Assembly: GCF_002078015.1 (NCBI RefSeq)
Contig: NZ_LWBP01000224.1
Coordinates: 1 to 41,564, forward strand
Reading direction: 5' to 3'
Origin: Niastella populi
Lineage (GTDB): Bacteria; Bacteroidota; Bacteroidia; Chitinophagales; Chitinophagaceae
Length of the DNA stretch: 41,564 nt
Shown: piece by piece, positions 15,749 to 24,385 of the stretch
Layout of the letters: the number at the start of each line of letters is the position of its first letter
How positions within the stretch are numbered: the first letter of the stretch is position 1
The notes under the pieces: generated by a model
Told to the model about the DNA's origin: nothing
Database searches by the model: none
Seen by the model: the letters and a program-made list of their open reading frames with translations, nothing else
Program-made: the position numbers and the translations under genes

Positions 15749-16894
15749 TTGTCAATTGGTTTCAATATTCAAAAGCAACTACCTGTGTGGAACACGTGTA
15801 AAAAGATATTGTGTATACGGGCCGATAATATGGGCGACCTCATTATGACCACGCCGGCACTGAAGGCATTGAAAGAAACCTTTCATTGCCATCTTACCGT
15901 GCTTACCTCAACGATGGCGCAACATATTGCCGGTTTTATTCCCGTGATAGATGATGTGATCGTCAGCGACCTTCCCTGGGTAAAATCCAATGGCGCCCGG
16001 GAGGGGGCCGGGTTAATTGAACTGGCGAACAGGCTGCGCGGTTATGCATTTGACGCCGCCATTATTTTTACCGTATACAGTCAAAGCGCTTTGCCGGCCG
16101 CCATGCTCACCATGATGGCCGGCATACCTAAACGGCTGGCGTATTGCCGCGAGAACCCGTACGACCTGCTTACACACTGGCTGCCCGAAAAAGAGCCTTA
16201 CAGTTTTATACGCCACCAGGTGCAGCGCGACCTGAACCTGGTGGCCGTTACGGGCGCCACCACAAACGACGACAGCCTGCTGGTTACGGTAAAAGATGGC
16301 GACCGGCACAGCACTGCCTATAAACTGCAACAGGCCGGCATAGACACTTCAAAAGAATATGTCATTTTTCATCCCGGGGTAAGCGAGGAAAAAAGAAAAT
16401 ATTCCATGGATGGCTGGGTTGAATTGGGGAAACTGGTGGCCGGTACCGGGTTGCCCATATTGCTCACCGGTACAGCCAGGGAGGGCGAATTGACCGGCCC
16501 CATTGCCACCGGTATCGGGGATAATGCGCTCGATATGGCGGGGCGGCTGACCACTGGCGAGTTTATTGCATTGACAGACGGGGCGGCGGGCATTGTATCG
16601 GTAAATACCGTCACCATTCATATTGCCGCCGCCCGAAAAACGCCGGTGATCGTTTTATATGCCCTTACCAACCCACAGCATACGCCGTGGAAAGTGAACG
16701 GCAAAATCTTCCCGTTCAATGTAGATGAAGGCCTGCAGAGTAAGAACGAAGTGATCGCCTATGTGCGCAATCACCGGATGGTGCAACAACCGGTTCTTCC
16801 CCGGCCTGCCGAAATTGCGCAGGCGCTGGAAAACCTGTTGCGTGAAAGTTCATATCATGAACCTATTCCACCCGATACCCTGATACTGAGTTGA
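15749..16894 (+). CDS. Glycosyltransferase family 9 (heptosyltransferase-like), non-ATG start
   Basis: About 381 residues in the GT9 family. NMGDLIMTTPALKALK near residue 27, FHPGVSEEKRKYSMDGW near 209 and SVNTVTIHIAAARKTPVI near 289 match the conserved blocks. No ATG precedes the first block in frame. The candidates are TTG at 15749 and GTG at 15785 (protein then starts VWNTCKKIL). Either leaves an intact Rossmann strand. Repeat F sits just upstream, so the original start may have been altered by array growth. It is separated from the HAD gene by 65 bp, while its operon partners overlap. It probably transfers a heptose-like sugar. Confidence 0.85.
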   Translation: MSIGFNIQKQLPVWNTCKKILCIRADNMGDLIMTTPALKALKETFHCHLTVLTSTMAQHIAGFIPVIDDVIVSDLPWVKSNGAREGAGLIELANRLRGYAFDAAIIFTVYSQSALPAAMLTMMAGIPKRLAYCRENPYDLLTHWLPEKEPYSFIRHQVQRDLNLVAVTGATTNDDSLLVTVKDGDRHSTAYKLQQAGIDTSKEYVIFHPGVSEEKRKYSMDGWVELGKLVAGTGLPILLTGTAREGELTGPIATGIGDNALDMAGRLTTGEFIALTDGAAGIVSVNTVTIHIAAARKTPVIVLYALTNPQHTPWKVNGKIFPFNVDEGLQSKNEVIAYVRNHRMVQQPVLPRPAEIAQALENLLRESSYHEPIPPDTLILS

Positions 16895-16929
16895 CGGGTT
16901 AACAAGTTAACTAGTTAACTAGTCAACTT
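16890..16929. repeat. 8-bp repeat array G (GTTAACTA type)
   Basis: Octamers GTTGACGG, GTTAACAA, GTTAACTA, GTTAACTA and GTCAACTT follow each other. The TGA in the first unit is the stop codon of the GT9 gene. The units are themselves nearly palindromic. The same type recurs at 24417-24448 and 27829-27899. Confidence 0.85.
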
Positions 16930-17010
16930 ACATCCAGCTTCAGAAACTTAAATAACGTCGAGTGTAAATCAAAGTACTCTGTAATTTAATCAGTTCGAAA
17001 ATGAATCATC

Positions 17011-18513
17011 ATGTCATGGAGGCCTGAACCAATACTTACCGAAAAACAGGTGAACCGGGCTATGAAGCTCGTGATCGCCGATGGGCTGGCTTCAGAAGCT
17101 ATGATCGCACTTACCAGTGGCACCTTCCTGGTAGCCATGCTCGTATTGCTGGATGCGAATAACTTCCAGATCGGGCTGCTGGCCGGTTTACCTACGTTCA
17201 CCAATATATTCCAGCTGCTGTCTGTGTGGCTGGTGCGCCGTTTCAACAACCGGCGGGCCATTGTGGTCATCAGTTCATTTTTGGCGCGAACGCCATTGCT
17301 GATCATTGGGGTGCTAATCCTTTTTTTAAAAAGCATACCGGTAGAGACCATCGTGTTCATTCTTTTCTTTCATTATTTTTTTGGCTCAGTGGCCGGCCCC
17401 TGCTGGAATGCGTGGATGAAAGACCTGATACCCGAAAAAGCTTTGGGCGCCTATTTCAGTAAACGTACCAGTTATACGCAGTTGTTCAATATCGTATTGG
17501 GACTGCTGGCCGCTTTTGTGGTTGATTATACAAAGAACCACCGCATTACGGCGGAGGTGAATGTGTATGCCTGTTTGTTTATCGTTGGCGGTATAGCCGG
17601 TATTATGAGCGCCCTGTTCCTGTCGAACACCGCAGAACCGATGGGCAGGGTTACAACGGGTAATATACTGACCGTTCTGCAAAGGCCGCTGCGCGACCGC
17701 AATTTCAGAAAGCTGCTGGTGTTCAACTCGGCCTGGGTATTTGCCCTGAATATCGCCACGCCTTTCTTTGTGGTGTTTATGATGAAAAAGATGGGATTGT
17801 CGATCTCGTGGATCATCGGGCTTGGCATTGCCAGCCAGATCTGCAGTATTTTGACCGTACGCATGTGGGGCCGCTTTGCCGACAACTACAGCAACAAAAC
17901 GGTTATAGGCATTTGTGCCCCATTGTATATGTTATGCCTCATCGGCTGGTGTTATGTTGGCATCTATACCCGCGAATATCTTAACATTCTTTTGTTGTTC
18001 GTAATTCATGCGGGCATGGGTGTTTCCAATGCAGGCATCAATCTTTCATTAACCAATATCAGTTTGAAGTTGTCGCCGGCCGACGAATCGGTTGTGTACC
18101 TCTCTACCAAAAATATCATTACCGCCCTGTTCTCTTTTATAGCGCCGTTGATCGGCGGTTATATGGCCGATTATTTCAGTTCGCGCTCTTTGTCGATCGA
18201 TGCGCAATGGAAGAGCCCGGACTGGCAAAAGGTGATCCATTTGCTCGACCTGCATGAGTTCAAATTCCTGTTCCTGATAGCGGCCGGCCTCGCCTTTATT
18301 GCCGCCGAGTTACTGATTACAGTAAAGGAAACCGGTGAAGTGGCAAAGAATGTAGTGCGGCGCATGATGCGTACCAGTATTAAAAGCAATCTGAAAGAAT
18401 ACTTTCTTATAGGCCAGCTGATCGATCTGCATGATGCGTTCAGGAATTTGCTGAGAAGGCGAACTGAAAAAGTGGCTGAGGTGGAGAATGATCAACCGGT
18501 TAATAGTTCATAG
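17011..18513 (+). CDS. MFS transporter
   Basis: A 500-residue integral membrane protein of the major facilitator superfamily with about 12 hydrophobic segments, from ALTSGTFLVAMLVLL near residue 35 to FLFLIAAGLAFIAAELLI near 430. Between the second and third segments is VRRFNNRRAIVVIS, the cytoplasmic loop typical of MFS proteins. A polar region with FSSRSLSIDAQWKSPDW near 392 is an extra soluble loop. A basic cytoplasmic tail of about 65 residues ends it. It follows the rightward glycan group after a 116-bp gap, so it may move the glycan or a precursor; this is inference from position only. The final Ser-Ser-stop is encoded by repeat H. Confidence 0.88.
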   Translation: MSWRPEPILTEKQVNRAMKLVIADGLASEAMIALTSGTFLVAMLVLLDANNFQIGLLAGLPTFTNIFQLLSVWLVRRFNNRRAIVVISSFLARTPLLIIGVLILFLKSIPVETIVFILFFHYFFGSVAGPCWNAWMKDLIPEKALGAYFSKRTSYTQLFNIVLGLLAAFVVDYTKNHRITAEVNVYACLFIVGGIAGIMSALFLSNTAEPMGRVTTGNILTVLQRPLRDRNFRKLLVFNSAWVFALNIATPFFVVFMMKKMGLSISWIIGLGIASQICSILTVRMWGRFADNYSNKTVIGICAPLYMLCLIGWCYVGIYTREYLNILLLFVIHAGMGVSNAGINLSLTNISLKLSPADESVVYLSTKNIITALFSFIAPLIGGYMADYFSSRSLSIDAQWKSPDWQKVIHLLDLHEFKFLFLIAAGLAFIAAELLITVKETGEVAKNVVRRMMRTSIKSNLKEYFLIGQLIDLHDAFRNLLRRRTEKVAEVENDQPVNSS

Positions 18514-18646
18514 TTCACAGTTCATAGTTCACAGTTCACAGTTCATAGTTCATAGTGCATAGTTAGCTTTAAAACCTGCGATTAATTGCGAACTCACGAA
18601 CTTATAAACTGAATAACTGAACAACTGAACAACTGAATAACTTTCA
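18504..18646. repeat. Array H between convergent genes
   Basis: The left part (18504-18568) has the heptamers AGTTCAT and AGTTCAC, which also provide the TAG stop of the MFS gene. The right part (about 18595-18646) has 8-bp units AACTGAAT and AACTGAAC, roughly complementary to the left part. It lies between the convergent MFS and STM4011-like genes. Confidence 0.85.
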
Positions 18647-18647
18647 T

Positions 18648-19514
18648 CTATTCCTCCACCCGTTCCAGTTCCCGGCCTTTAAACACGTTGTACAGGTTCA
18701 ATTCATTCATATGCACATAGCCTATATGGCAGCCGCAGGTATCGTTGGTGCAGGTGCGGGGTTGTAAAATGCCATCGAGCGCATCTTCGTACAGGTTACC
18801 CAGTTTCTCCTTAATAAAGTGACACCGGAAAATATTGCCATCGCCGTCTACGCTTATAACGGTATGACCCGTACGGCAGGCTTTCCCCCTGCTTTCGTGG
18901 TACACCATGTTGTAGGGTACGTATGGGTCAACGGCTATCAAACGTTTACGCTCGGTTTCGTTATAGTAATCGGCCTGCTTTTTCAACGCATTCACCCACA
19001 GGTATCTTTCTTTTGGCAGCAGTGTGCGCATCGTCTCTATTTCTTCAATCGTTTCTTTGAAACCAACGATGCCCACGCTGTACATAACGCCCAGCGCATC
19101 GAGCTGGCGGCATTTGTTCAGGAAGGTTTCGCGGTCAACCTGTCCGGGATGCCAGGTGGCCCACAGGGCAATTTTATCTTTGTTGGCTTTTTGCAACCAG
19201 GTGAGTGTACAGGAAAGATTGGTTTGAATGGCCACTTTTTGAACATTGGGCATATTGCTGAGCTCAACCATGGCCTGCTGGTAATGTTTGCGGATAAGCC
19301 CTTCGCCCCAGGGGGTGAAGAAGATCTTAAAGTGTTCCACACCGTTAATGTGTGGCACACTTTGATGCTGTTGTATAAACGCTACGAAGCGTTCTACCTG
19401 TTGTTTATCGGTAGCCATGGTTGCCCGGGTATCTTTCCGTTTTGCGAACGGGCAATAGGTACAGTCGTAATTACAACTGGAAAGCACACCCCGGTATAGG
19501 ATCGATAGTGTCAT
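18648..19514 (-). CDS. STM4011 family radical SAM protein
   Basis: A 288-residue radical SAM enzyme. The SAM-binding cluster motif is Cys14, Cys18 and Cys21 (CNYDCTYC). A C-terminal set of Cys213, Cys231, Cys255, Cys260 and Cys262 (including FRCHF and CGCHIGYVHM) could hold an auxiliary iron-sulfur cluster like those of SPASM peptide-modifying enzymes. The family is named from its Salmonella member, and I know of no assigned reaction. It is the last gene of the operon and overlaps STM4012 by ATGA. The auxiliary cysteines suggest peptide or protein modification, which is inference. Confidence 0.9.
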   Translation of the reverse strand: MTLSILYRGVLSSCNYDCTYCPFAKRKDTRATMATDKQQVERFVAFIQQHQSVPHINGVEHFKIFFTPWGEGLIRKHYQQAMVELSNMPNVQKVAIQTNLSCTLTWLQKANKDKIALWATWHPGQVDRETFLNKCRQLDALGVMYSVGIVGFKETIEEIETMRTLLPKERYLWVNALKKQADYYNETERKRLIAVDPYVPYNMVYHESRGKACRTGHTVISVDGDGNIFRCHFIKEKLGNLYEDALDGILQPRTCTNDTCGCHIGYVHMNELNLYNVFKGRELERVEE

Positions 19515-20812
19515 TGTAATTCAAATTCGGTGATCAGTTGTTTTATGGGGGTAGAATACAGGGCCGGACCAATGGCGTCGGAATGATCGATCCCATGTTC
19601 CGTCAGGCGCAGGATGCCGTTTTGCACCAGGGCCATGCCGGCGGTTACCAGTTCCTGTAACAAGGGATATTGCTGCATGGCATCATTGCCATACAGGGTG
19701 CTGTACCTGTTGAGGTTGAGACCGGTGCCATGCAGCACCGATTTAATCACAAAACGCCGTTGCTGTTCTTCTTTATTCAGTTCGATGCCATAATCCACTT
19801 CGTTGAAATGCGGTTTGGCAATATATTTTTCAATGATGGAACGGATGTTATGCCTGGCAACGGCATATTCGGAAGAATAATGCACCGAGCGGGTATATGA
19901 CCTTGCCCCCGCTCCCAGCCCGATCATGCCATCTTCCTGGCAACTGTAACTGCGTGCGGTTTGTTTATGAATAAGCCCTTCTTTCCGGAACATGCGCATG
20001 GAAACCTGCCGGTAACCCGATGACAGCAACAACTGTTTTGCTTCGCGATAAAAAATAAAGCGGTTGTCTTCCTGCTGTTGTTCGAGTTTTGTTATGCCCG
20101 TAAGCGGCCGTACATACAGCGGGTACATAAACACTTCTTCCACGTCATACCTGATTACTTCCTGTACCGAATGCAGCCAGGAGTTCAGGGTTTGTGCGTA
20201 AGCGCCATAAATAAGATCGATATTGACCGTTTGAAAGGGATATTGTTTCAACAGGTCGAGCGCGGCATATACTTCGTTGTTCTTTTGCGGCCGGCCCAGC
20301 GCTTTTACTTCGGTTTCCACGAAACTCTGTACGCCCATGCTGATGCGGTCGATACCCTGTTCGTTCAGCAGCCGCAGTTTTTCGCGGGTGACAGTGGCCG
20401 GTGATACTTCAAAAGAAGAAGGCATGTCTTCGGGCCGGGCGCCCAGTTTGCGAATGATGGTAAAGAGTTTTTCCAGCTGATGCGGTTGTAGAAAAGCCGG
20501 GGTGCCGCCGCCAACGGCCATCTGGCCGAACGCCTGCGGCGCAATATGCGCTTTTATCGCCATTGTTTCCCGTTCCAGCGTTTGCAGATAGGCATCGACC
20601 ATATCGCTTTGCGGATTGGCAATGGTGAACAGGTTACAGAAGCCGCAACGCATTTCGCAAAAAGGCAAATGCACATACAGGAAAAGCGCGTCTTTTCTTT
20701 CTTCTTTCCACAGCAGGGGCAGTTGCAGGTTGTTCAACCGGCGATAGCTGTGTTTGTGCGGGTACGAATAAGCATACCCTTCGTAGATATTATTAAAAAT
20801 GGTTTTAACCAT
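19511..20812 (-). CDS. STM4012 family radical SAM protein (HemN/HemW-like)
   Basis: A 433-residue coproporphyrinogen-oxidase-like radical SAM protein. Cys52, Cys56 and Cys59 (FCEMRCGFCNLF) bind the cluster. GGGTPAFLQPHQLEKLF, DRISMGVQSFVETEVKALGRPQ and GLGAGARSYT follow the HemN/HemW layout. It is fused to nothing else. A second conserved C-terminal domain resembling the HemN C-terminus begins near residue 345. It overlaps STM4013 by 8 bp and STM4011 by 4 bp, implying coupled translation. HemW-type members bind heme instead of oxidising porphyrin, so a role in heme synthesis is not implied. Confidence 0.9.
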   Translation of the reverse strand: MVKTIFNNIYEGYAYSYPHKHSYRRLNNLQLPLLWKEERKDALFLYVHLPFCEMRCGFCNLFTIANPQSDMVDAYLQTLERETMAIKAHIAPQAFGQMAVGGGTPAFLQPHQLEKLFTIIRKLGARPEDMPSSFEVSPATVTREKLRLLNEQGIDRISMGVQSFVETEVKALGRPQKNNEVYAALDLLKQYPFQTVNIDLIYGAYAQTLNSWLHSVQEVIRYDVEEVFMYPLYVRPLTGITKLEQQQEDNRFIFYREAKQLLLSSGYRQVSMRMFRKEGLIHKQTARSYSCQEDGMIGLGAGARSYTRSVHYSSEYAVARHNIRSIIEKYIAKPHFNEVDYGIELNKEEQQRRFVIKSVLHGTGLNLNRYSTLYGNDAMQQYPLLQELVTAGMALVQNGILRLTEHGIDHSDAIGPALYSTPIKQLITEFELQ

Positions 20813-21605
20813 TGCCTGTTTTATTTAATACAAAGGTGGCCATCGGCACTTCCCATACCGTGGCGTGGCCAACGCGGTGGCCGTAATAGTTATCTTCGCC
20901 ATAAGCCGTTCCATGATCGGAACAGATAATGCAGAAGGTATCGCGGTCTTTTTTACGGAACGCTTCAAGCAGCAGGGGCAACTGGCTGTCTACATACTGC
21001 AGGGCCGCGCCATGCGATTGCAGGGTGTCGGTTTGTGCGCCCGGCTGATAAAAATAATTCGGCTGGTGAATGGCCGATACATTGATGAACATAAACAATT
21101 GTTCTTTTTGCGCTGTAGTTACCAGCGCTGCGGCCTTTTCAAACTGGTTGCGGGTAGAATTTGGGTCTGTAACGCCATAGGAAGGCCGCCAGTAGCTCTC
21201 CCGGAAAAGGGATGGCAACACCCGGCCCAGCGCCGTTTGTTTGTTAAAAAAGCCCACACCGCCTATACAGATAGTTCTGAAACCCATAGCGGCAAAACCG
21301 CTGACGATATCGGGTGTTTCAAACACCTGCGTTTGCGAACCGGTTGTTTCGCTGCCGGCAAAACGGGCGGCGAACAAACGGGGCGCTTTGGCATTCGCGG
21401 CAGGCGTTGGTAAAAAACCGGCAAAGAATGCATGATGCGCCGCATAGGTAAAATTGCCGGGTGAATGGCAGCGCTGCCAGCCCGCCTTACAGTACCGTTG
21501 AAAATGTGGCGTCGCTTTTTCGTTGAACAGTTTTACGGCTACATCGTAGCGCAAACTGTCGAGCGTAATGAAAAGCACATGCATATGCTTCACCACTTCA
21601 TTCAT
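20805..21605 (-). CDS. STM4013/SEN3800 family hydrolase (sulfatase/alkaline phosphatase fold)
   Basis: A 266-residue metal-dependent hydrolase. LFITLDSLRYDV places a metal-binding Asp at 16. The stretch CHSPGNFTYAAHHAFFAGFLP has Thr53 where this superfamily keeps its nucleophile. CSDHGTAYGEDNYYGHRVGH supplies the distal metal ligands. The Cys/Ser-x-Pro-x-Arg sulfatase motif is absent, so a phosphatase or phosphodiesterase is more likely. I start it at ATG 21605 because it overlaps the HAD stop as ATGA. An upstream start at 21719 would only add HAD antisense-frame sequence. It is part of the STM4011-4015 operon. Confidence 0.88.
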   Translation of the reverse strand: MNEVVKHMHVLFITLDSLRYDVAVKLFNEKATPHFQRYCKAGWQRCHSPGNFTYAAHHAFFAGFLPTPAANAKAPRLFAARFAGSETTGSQTQVFETPDIVSGFAAMGFRTICIGGVGFFNKQTALGRVLPSLFRESYWRPSYGVTDPNSTRNQFEKAAALVTTAQKEQLFMFINVSAIHQPNYFYQPGAQTDTLQSHGAALQYVDSQLPLLLEAFRKKDRDTFCIICSDHGTAYGEDNYYGHRVGHATVWEVPMATFVLNKTGNG

Positions 21606-22282
21606 ATCAATTGTTTGCTCCATGCACTTATTTCTGTAATGTTCCCAATGGTGATGGTTGGTTCGGTGCCGGTGTTCTTTACCCGCCCGTGCGATACCCA
21701 GCAGGTATACAAACCGCATTCACCGGCCGCCTTTATATCGTTGAGCAGGTTATCGCCAACAACCACCGTACTTGCAACATCCAGGCGCAGTTCGTTTACG
21801 ATCCTGTGAAAGTACCGGGGATCGGGTTTTTCATATTCCATTTCACCCGAAACGAAAATGGCCTCGGGTTGAAAGAACTGTTCCAGTTGCGTATGTTGCA
21901 GTTTTGCCCGCTGGGTGCGGCTGCCGCCATTGGTGGCCAGCACCAGCAGGAAACGGTTGCGGAGTGCCTGCAACAGCGTTTGCACCTGGGGGTCGGGTTG
22001 AACGTTCCGGCTGTTATTGATGTGCAGCAGCTGTTGTACCTGTTTGGCCGTGGTGTCTTTGCTTTTGCCGTATTTGCCCAGCATCCAGGCCGAAAACTCC
22101 AGCCGGTCGGCATAACCCCAGTTGTCGTGCTGCATACAATCTTCCAGCGCAGTTTGCAGGCGTTTTCCTTTACACCCCTGTTCGGTTAACCAGGTTTGAA
22201 TTGTCAGCCGCATGGCGGCGTTCCTGTCAATAAGGGTATTGTCAAGATCAAAAATGAGGGTGTCGATCGATTCAATCAGCAT
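21602..22282 (-). CDS. HAD superfamily hydrolase inserted in the STM4011-4015 operon
   Basis: A 226-residue haloacid-dehalogenase hydrolase. The nucleophile motif FDLDNTLIDRN lies near residue 10-20. VLATNGG is motif II near 115, the Lys of motif III lies near 147 (EYEKPDPRYF), and VVGDNLLNDIKAAGECG carries the final acidic residues. The helical cap between motifs I and II resembles the YjjG/N-acylneuraminate phosphatase group. It overlaps its upstream neighbour by 11 bp and its downstream neighbour by 4 bp, so it is a full operon member. Substrate is unknown; a small phosphorylated metabolite is typical. Confidence 0.88.
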   Translation of the reverse strand: MLIESIDTLIFDLDNTLIDRNAAMRLTIQTWLTEQGCKGKRLQTALEDCMQHDNWGYADRLEFSAWMLGKYGKSKDTTAKQVQQLLHINNSRNVQPDPQVQTLLQALRNRFLLVLATNGGSRTQRAKLQHTQLEQFFQPEAIFVSGEMEYEKPDPRYFHRIVNELRLDVASTVVVGDNLLNDIKAAGECGLYTCWVSHGRVKNTGTEPTITIGNITEISAWSKQLI

Positions 22283-23381
22283 AATGCATACGCTTTTGTT
22301 TTTTTACCATGGCATTGATCTGTGCTTCGTAACAGGTTTCGCCTTCATCGGCCAGGTTTGGCAGCAGATCGCCAAATGCATTTATTTCAAGCACTACTGT
22401 TTTGCGCAAACCGGCGGTTAGCAAAAGATCGATGCCCATGTATAATGATTTTGGAAAACAGGCGGCTGCCTGTTCGGCCAGTTGTTTTATTTCGTATAGT
22501 TTTCCGGCGCCGATAACAGCGATAAATTCATGCATATCGCCCCGTTTGTTGCCCAGGTGTAAATTGGTAATAACGTTATCGCTTGTTCTGATAACAGTAT
22601 GGCGGGCTTTGCCATCAATTACCAGTACCCGCAGATCGAAGAACCGGCCATGCAGAGTGGCCTTGGGCAGCCATTCTTCGGCAAATACCTGTTCGGGCAC
22701 GAGGTGGTTTACCAGTTGTGCAATTTCCGTTTCGCTGGTATACGTGCGAAGCTTCAGTGAATTGTACAGTTGCCGGCCGTTGGGCGTTGATCCCATTTCC
22801 ACCGGGGTAACCGCCTGCACCCGGTGGCCTGCCCGGCGAAAGGCAATTACACCCGAGGCTGAGGAGGCATGTGCGGGTTTTATAAATACTTTATGCAGGC
22901 CGTGGCTGTTCATCGATGCAATGAGCTCATCATAATGGCTGAAACCGGATAGCCGGTGCGGTACGGGTACCTGGTGTTCCTGCAACCGGGATTGACAGGC
23001 CGGTTTATCGAATTGTAAGCGGATATCGGCCGGGTGGTTCATTACATGCAACAGGCCCTGTTCATCGATGACCGTTTGCATTTCCTGTAACCATTTACTA
23101 TAGCCGGCGTACCAGTGCCGCATATTTTTTATGATGCCATGTTCGCCGGGTGGCGATGAAGGGCCGCCTCCCCTTTCTACCAGCATTTGCCGTACGGCAT
23201 CGTTCTCGCCGGGTGAATCGATCTTTACGATGTTTGCTGCAGGGATCACGGGGCGTTCACTGCCACTTAACCAACCGGTATAGGAAATAACCCGGGGCAT
23301 TGCATACCCCAGTTGCTGCACGGTTTCGCAAAAAGCGGTCACGCGCCGGTTCTCCCGATTGCCGATGATGGTAAACTGCAT
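22272..23381 (-). CDS. STM4014 family protein with ATP-grasp domain
   Basis: A 369-residue protein. The N-terminal 130 residues form a Rossmann-like pre-ATP-grasp region (FTIIGNRENRRVTAFCE). An ATP-grasp ligase fold follows: KVFIKPAHASSASGVIAFRR with the ATP-binding lysine, VFAEEWLPKATLHGRFFDLRVLVIDG, and GIDLLLT followed by VVLEINAFGDLLPNL with the metal-binding Glu and Asn. ATP-grasp enzymes join a carboxylate to an amine or thiol, often on peptides (RimK, microviridin ligases). It is separated by 6 bp from STM4015 and overlaps the HAD gene. A ligation step acting on the STM4015 protein or a small molecule is plausible but unproven. Confidence 0.88.
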   Translation of the reverse strand: MQFTIIGNRENRRVTAFCETVQQLGYAMPRVISYTGWLSGSERPVIPAANIVKIDSPGENDAVRQMLVERGGGPSSPPGEHGIIKNMRHWYAGYSKWLQEMQTVIDEQGLLHVMNHPADIRLQFDKPACQSRLQEHQVPVPHRLSGFSHYDELIASMNSHGLHKVFIKPAHASSASGVIAFRRAGHRVQAVTPVEMGSTPNGRQLYNSLKLRTYTSETEIAQLVNHLVPEQVFAEEWLPKATLHGRFFDLRVLVIDGKARHTVIRTSDNVITNLHLGNKRGDMHEFIAVIGAGKLYEIKQLAEQAAACFPKSLYMGIDLLLTAGLRKTVVLEINAFGDLLPNLADEGETCYEAQINAMVKKQKRMHYAD

Positions 23382-23387
23382 GAAAAT

Positions 23388-24299
23388 TTATTCAGCTACT
23401 TCTACATAGCGGTAATCGCCGTCCTCTTCTTCCCTGTCATCGAGATTGATGGAAATGCCGAGGTCTTTCAATTGTTCCATCATGGCCCCGGAAAGAAAAT
23501 GGTGCCGCAGGTTGAGGTGTTGCAGTTTGCGGATGCCTTCGCTATTCAACAGGGCTTGGCCGCCTTTGTCGGTTAGAATACCCTTCGACAGATCGAGCTC
23601 TTTCAATTGATTCAAAACGGGCGCCTGTGCAACAGCAATGGCAATATCGTCCTGGATGATGCTGTTCATAAGACCCAGCCAGGTAAGTTTGGGGAAAAGC
23701 GTACCTGATAAAATGGGTGTAAACTCCTCTATGGTTGAATCGAAACCATAATCGTCGGACCCCAGCCACAATTCGAGTTTTTGCAAATTGGGCAGGCGGG
23801 CGGTATTTACCTGTTCAACCACACTGGGCGCCATACCGCCGGTTTCAATAATGAGGGTTTGTAAATTATCGTGGGCCAGTTCGCTGAATTCCAAACCTTC
23901 GCCGCCCCTGATCTGCAGGTGCTCCAGTTGCGGGAATGCCTGTAAGATAGGCGTTATATCTGTTTGGTTGATCCAGGAGATCTCGCACTCTTCATATGTA
24001 ATATCGCCGATAAACAATGCCTTTAGCGCAGGGAAACTGTCTTTCAGGGCAACCAGTTTATCAACTACTTCAAAACTGCTTTCAGAAACATCTGTATTGA
24101 ACTGGCCTATGATCAGTTCCTTTACTTTGCCCGCCCGGGGATCGCGTACCAGCGCTTCCAGCAGGTCGGTAATGGTAACGCTTTCATCGTCGTAATCAAC
24201 GCGCAGCCGGTAAACGTAATTGTCGGGATCGATAGTGGTTGGCGGGGAGTAATTTTGTACGGGCTTATTTAGGAACGTTTGTAGATGTTCTGAAACCAT
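23388..24299 (-). CDS. STM4015 family leucine-rich-repeat protein
   Basis: A 303-residue protein and the first gene of the operon. Residues about 80-275 contain leucine-rich repeats of the ribonuclease-inhibitor type (LKALFIGDI, LEHLQIRGG, LQTLIIETGG, LQKLELWLG, LKELDLSKG, LQHLNLRHH). The tail LDDREEEDGDYRYVEVAE is acidic and ends in Ala-Glu. No signal peptide is visible, so it is cytoplasmic. LRR proteins bind partners, so it may be the scaffold, sensor or substrate of the radical SAM and ATP-grasp enzymes. No catalytic motif is seen. Confidence 0.88.
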   Translation of the reverse strand: MVSEHLQTFLNKPVQNYSPPTTIDPDNYVYRLRVDYDDESVTITDLLEALVRDPRAGKVKELIIGQFNTDVSESSFEVVDKLVALKDSFPALKALFIGDITYEECEISWINQTDITPILQAFPQLEHLQIRGGEGLEFSELAHDNLQTLIIETGGMAPSVVEQVNTARLPNLQKLELWLGSDDYGFDSTIEEFTPILSGTLFPKLTWLGLMNSIIQDDIAIAVAQAPVLNQLKELDLSKGILTDKGGQALLNSEGIRKLQHLNLRHHFLSGAMMEQLKDLGISINLDDREEEDGDYRYVEVAE

Positions 24300-24385
24300 A
24301 GGAATTTGTTTTTTGTAAAAGTAAGGGTTTTACCCATTGAACCATAGCCCGTTACAAAGTGACTAAATTAATTTTTGGTAAAGAA

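Noticed and set aside
21606-21719. N-terminal extension of the STM4013-like hydrolase
   Set aside because: The extra residues lie in the HAD gene in another frame. The ATGA overlap at 21605 fits the other operon junctions.
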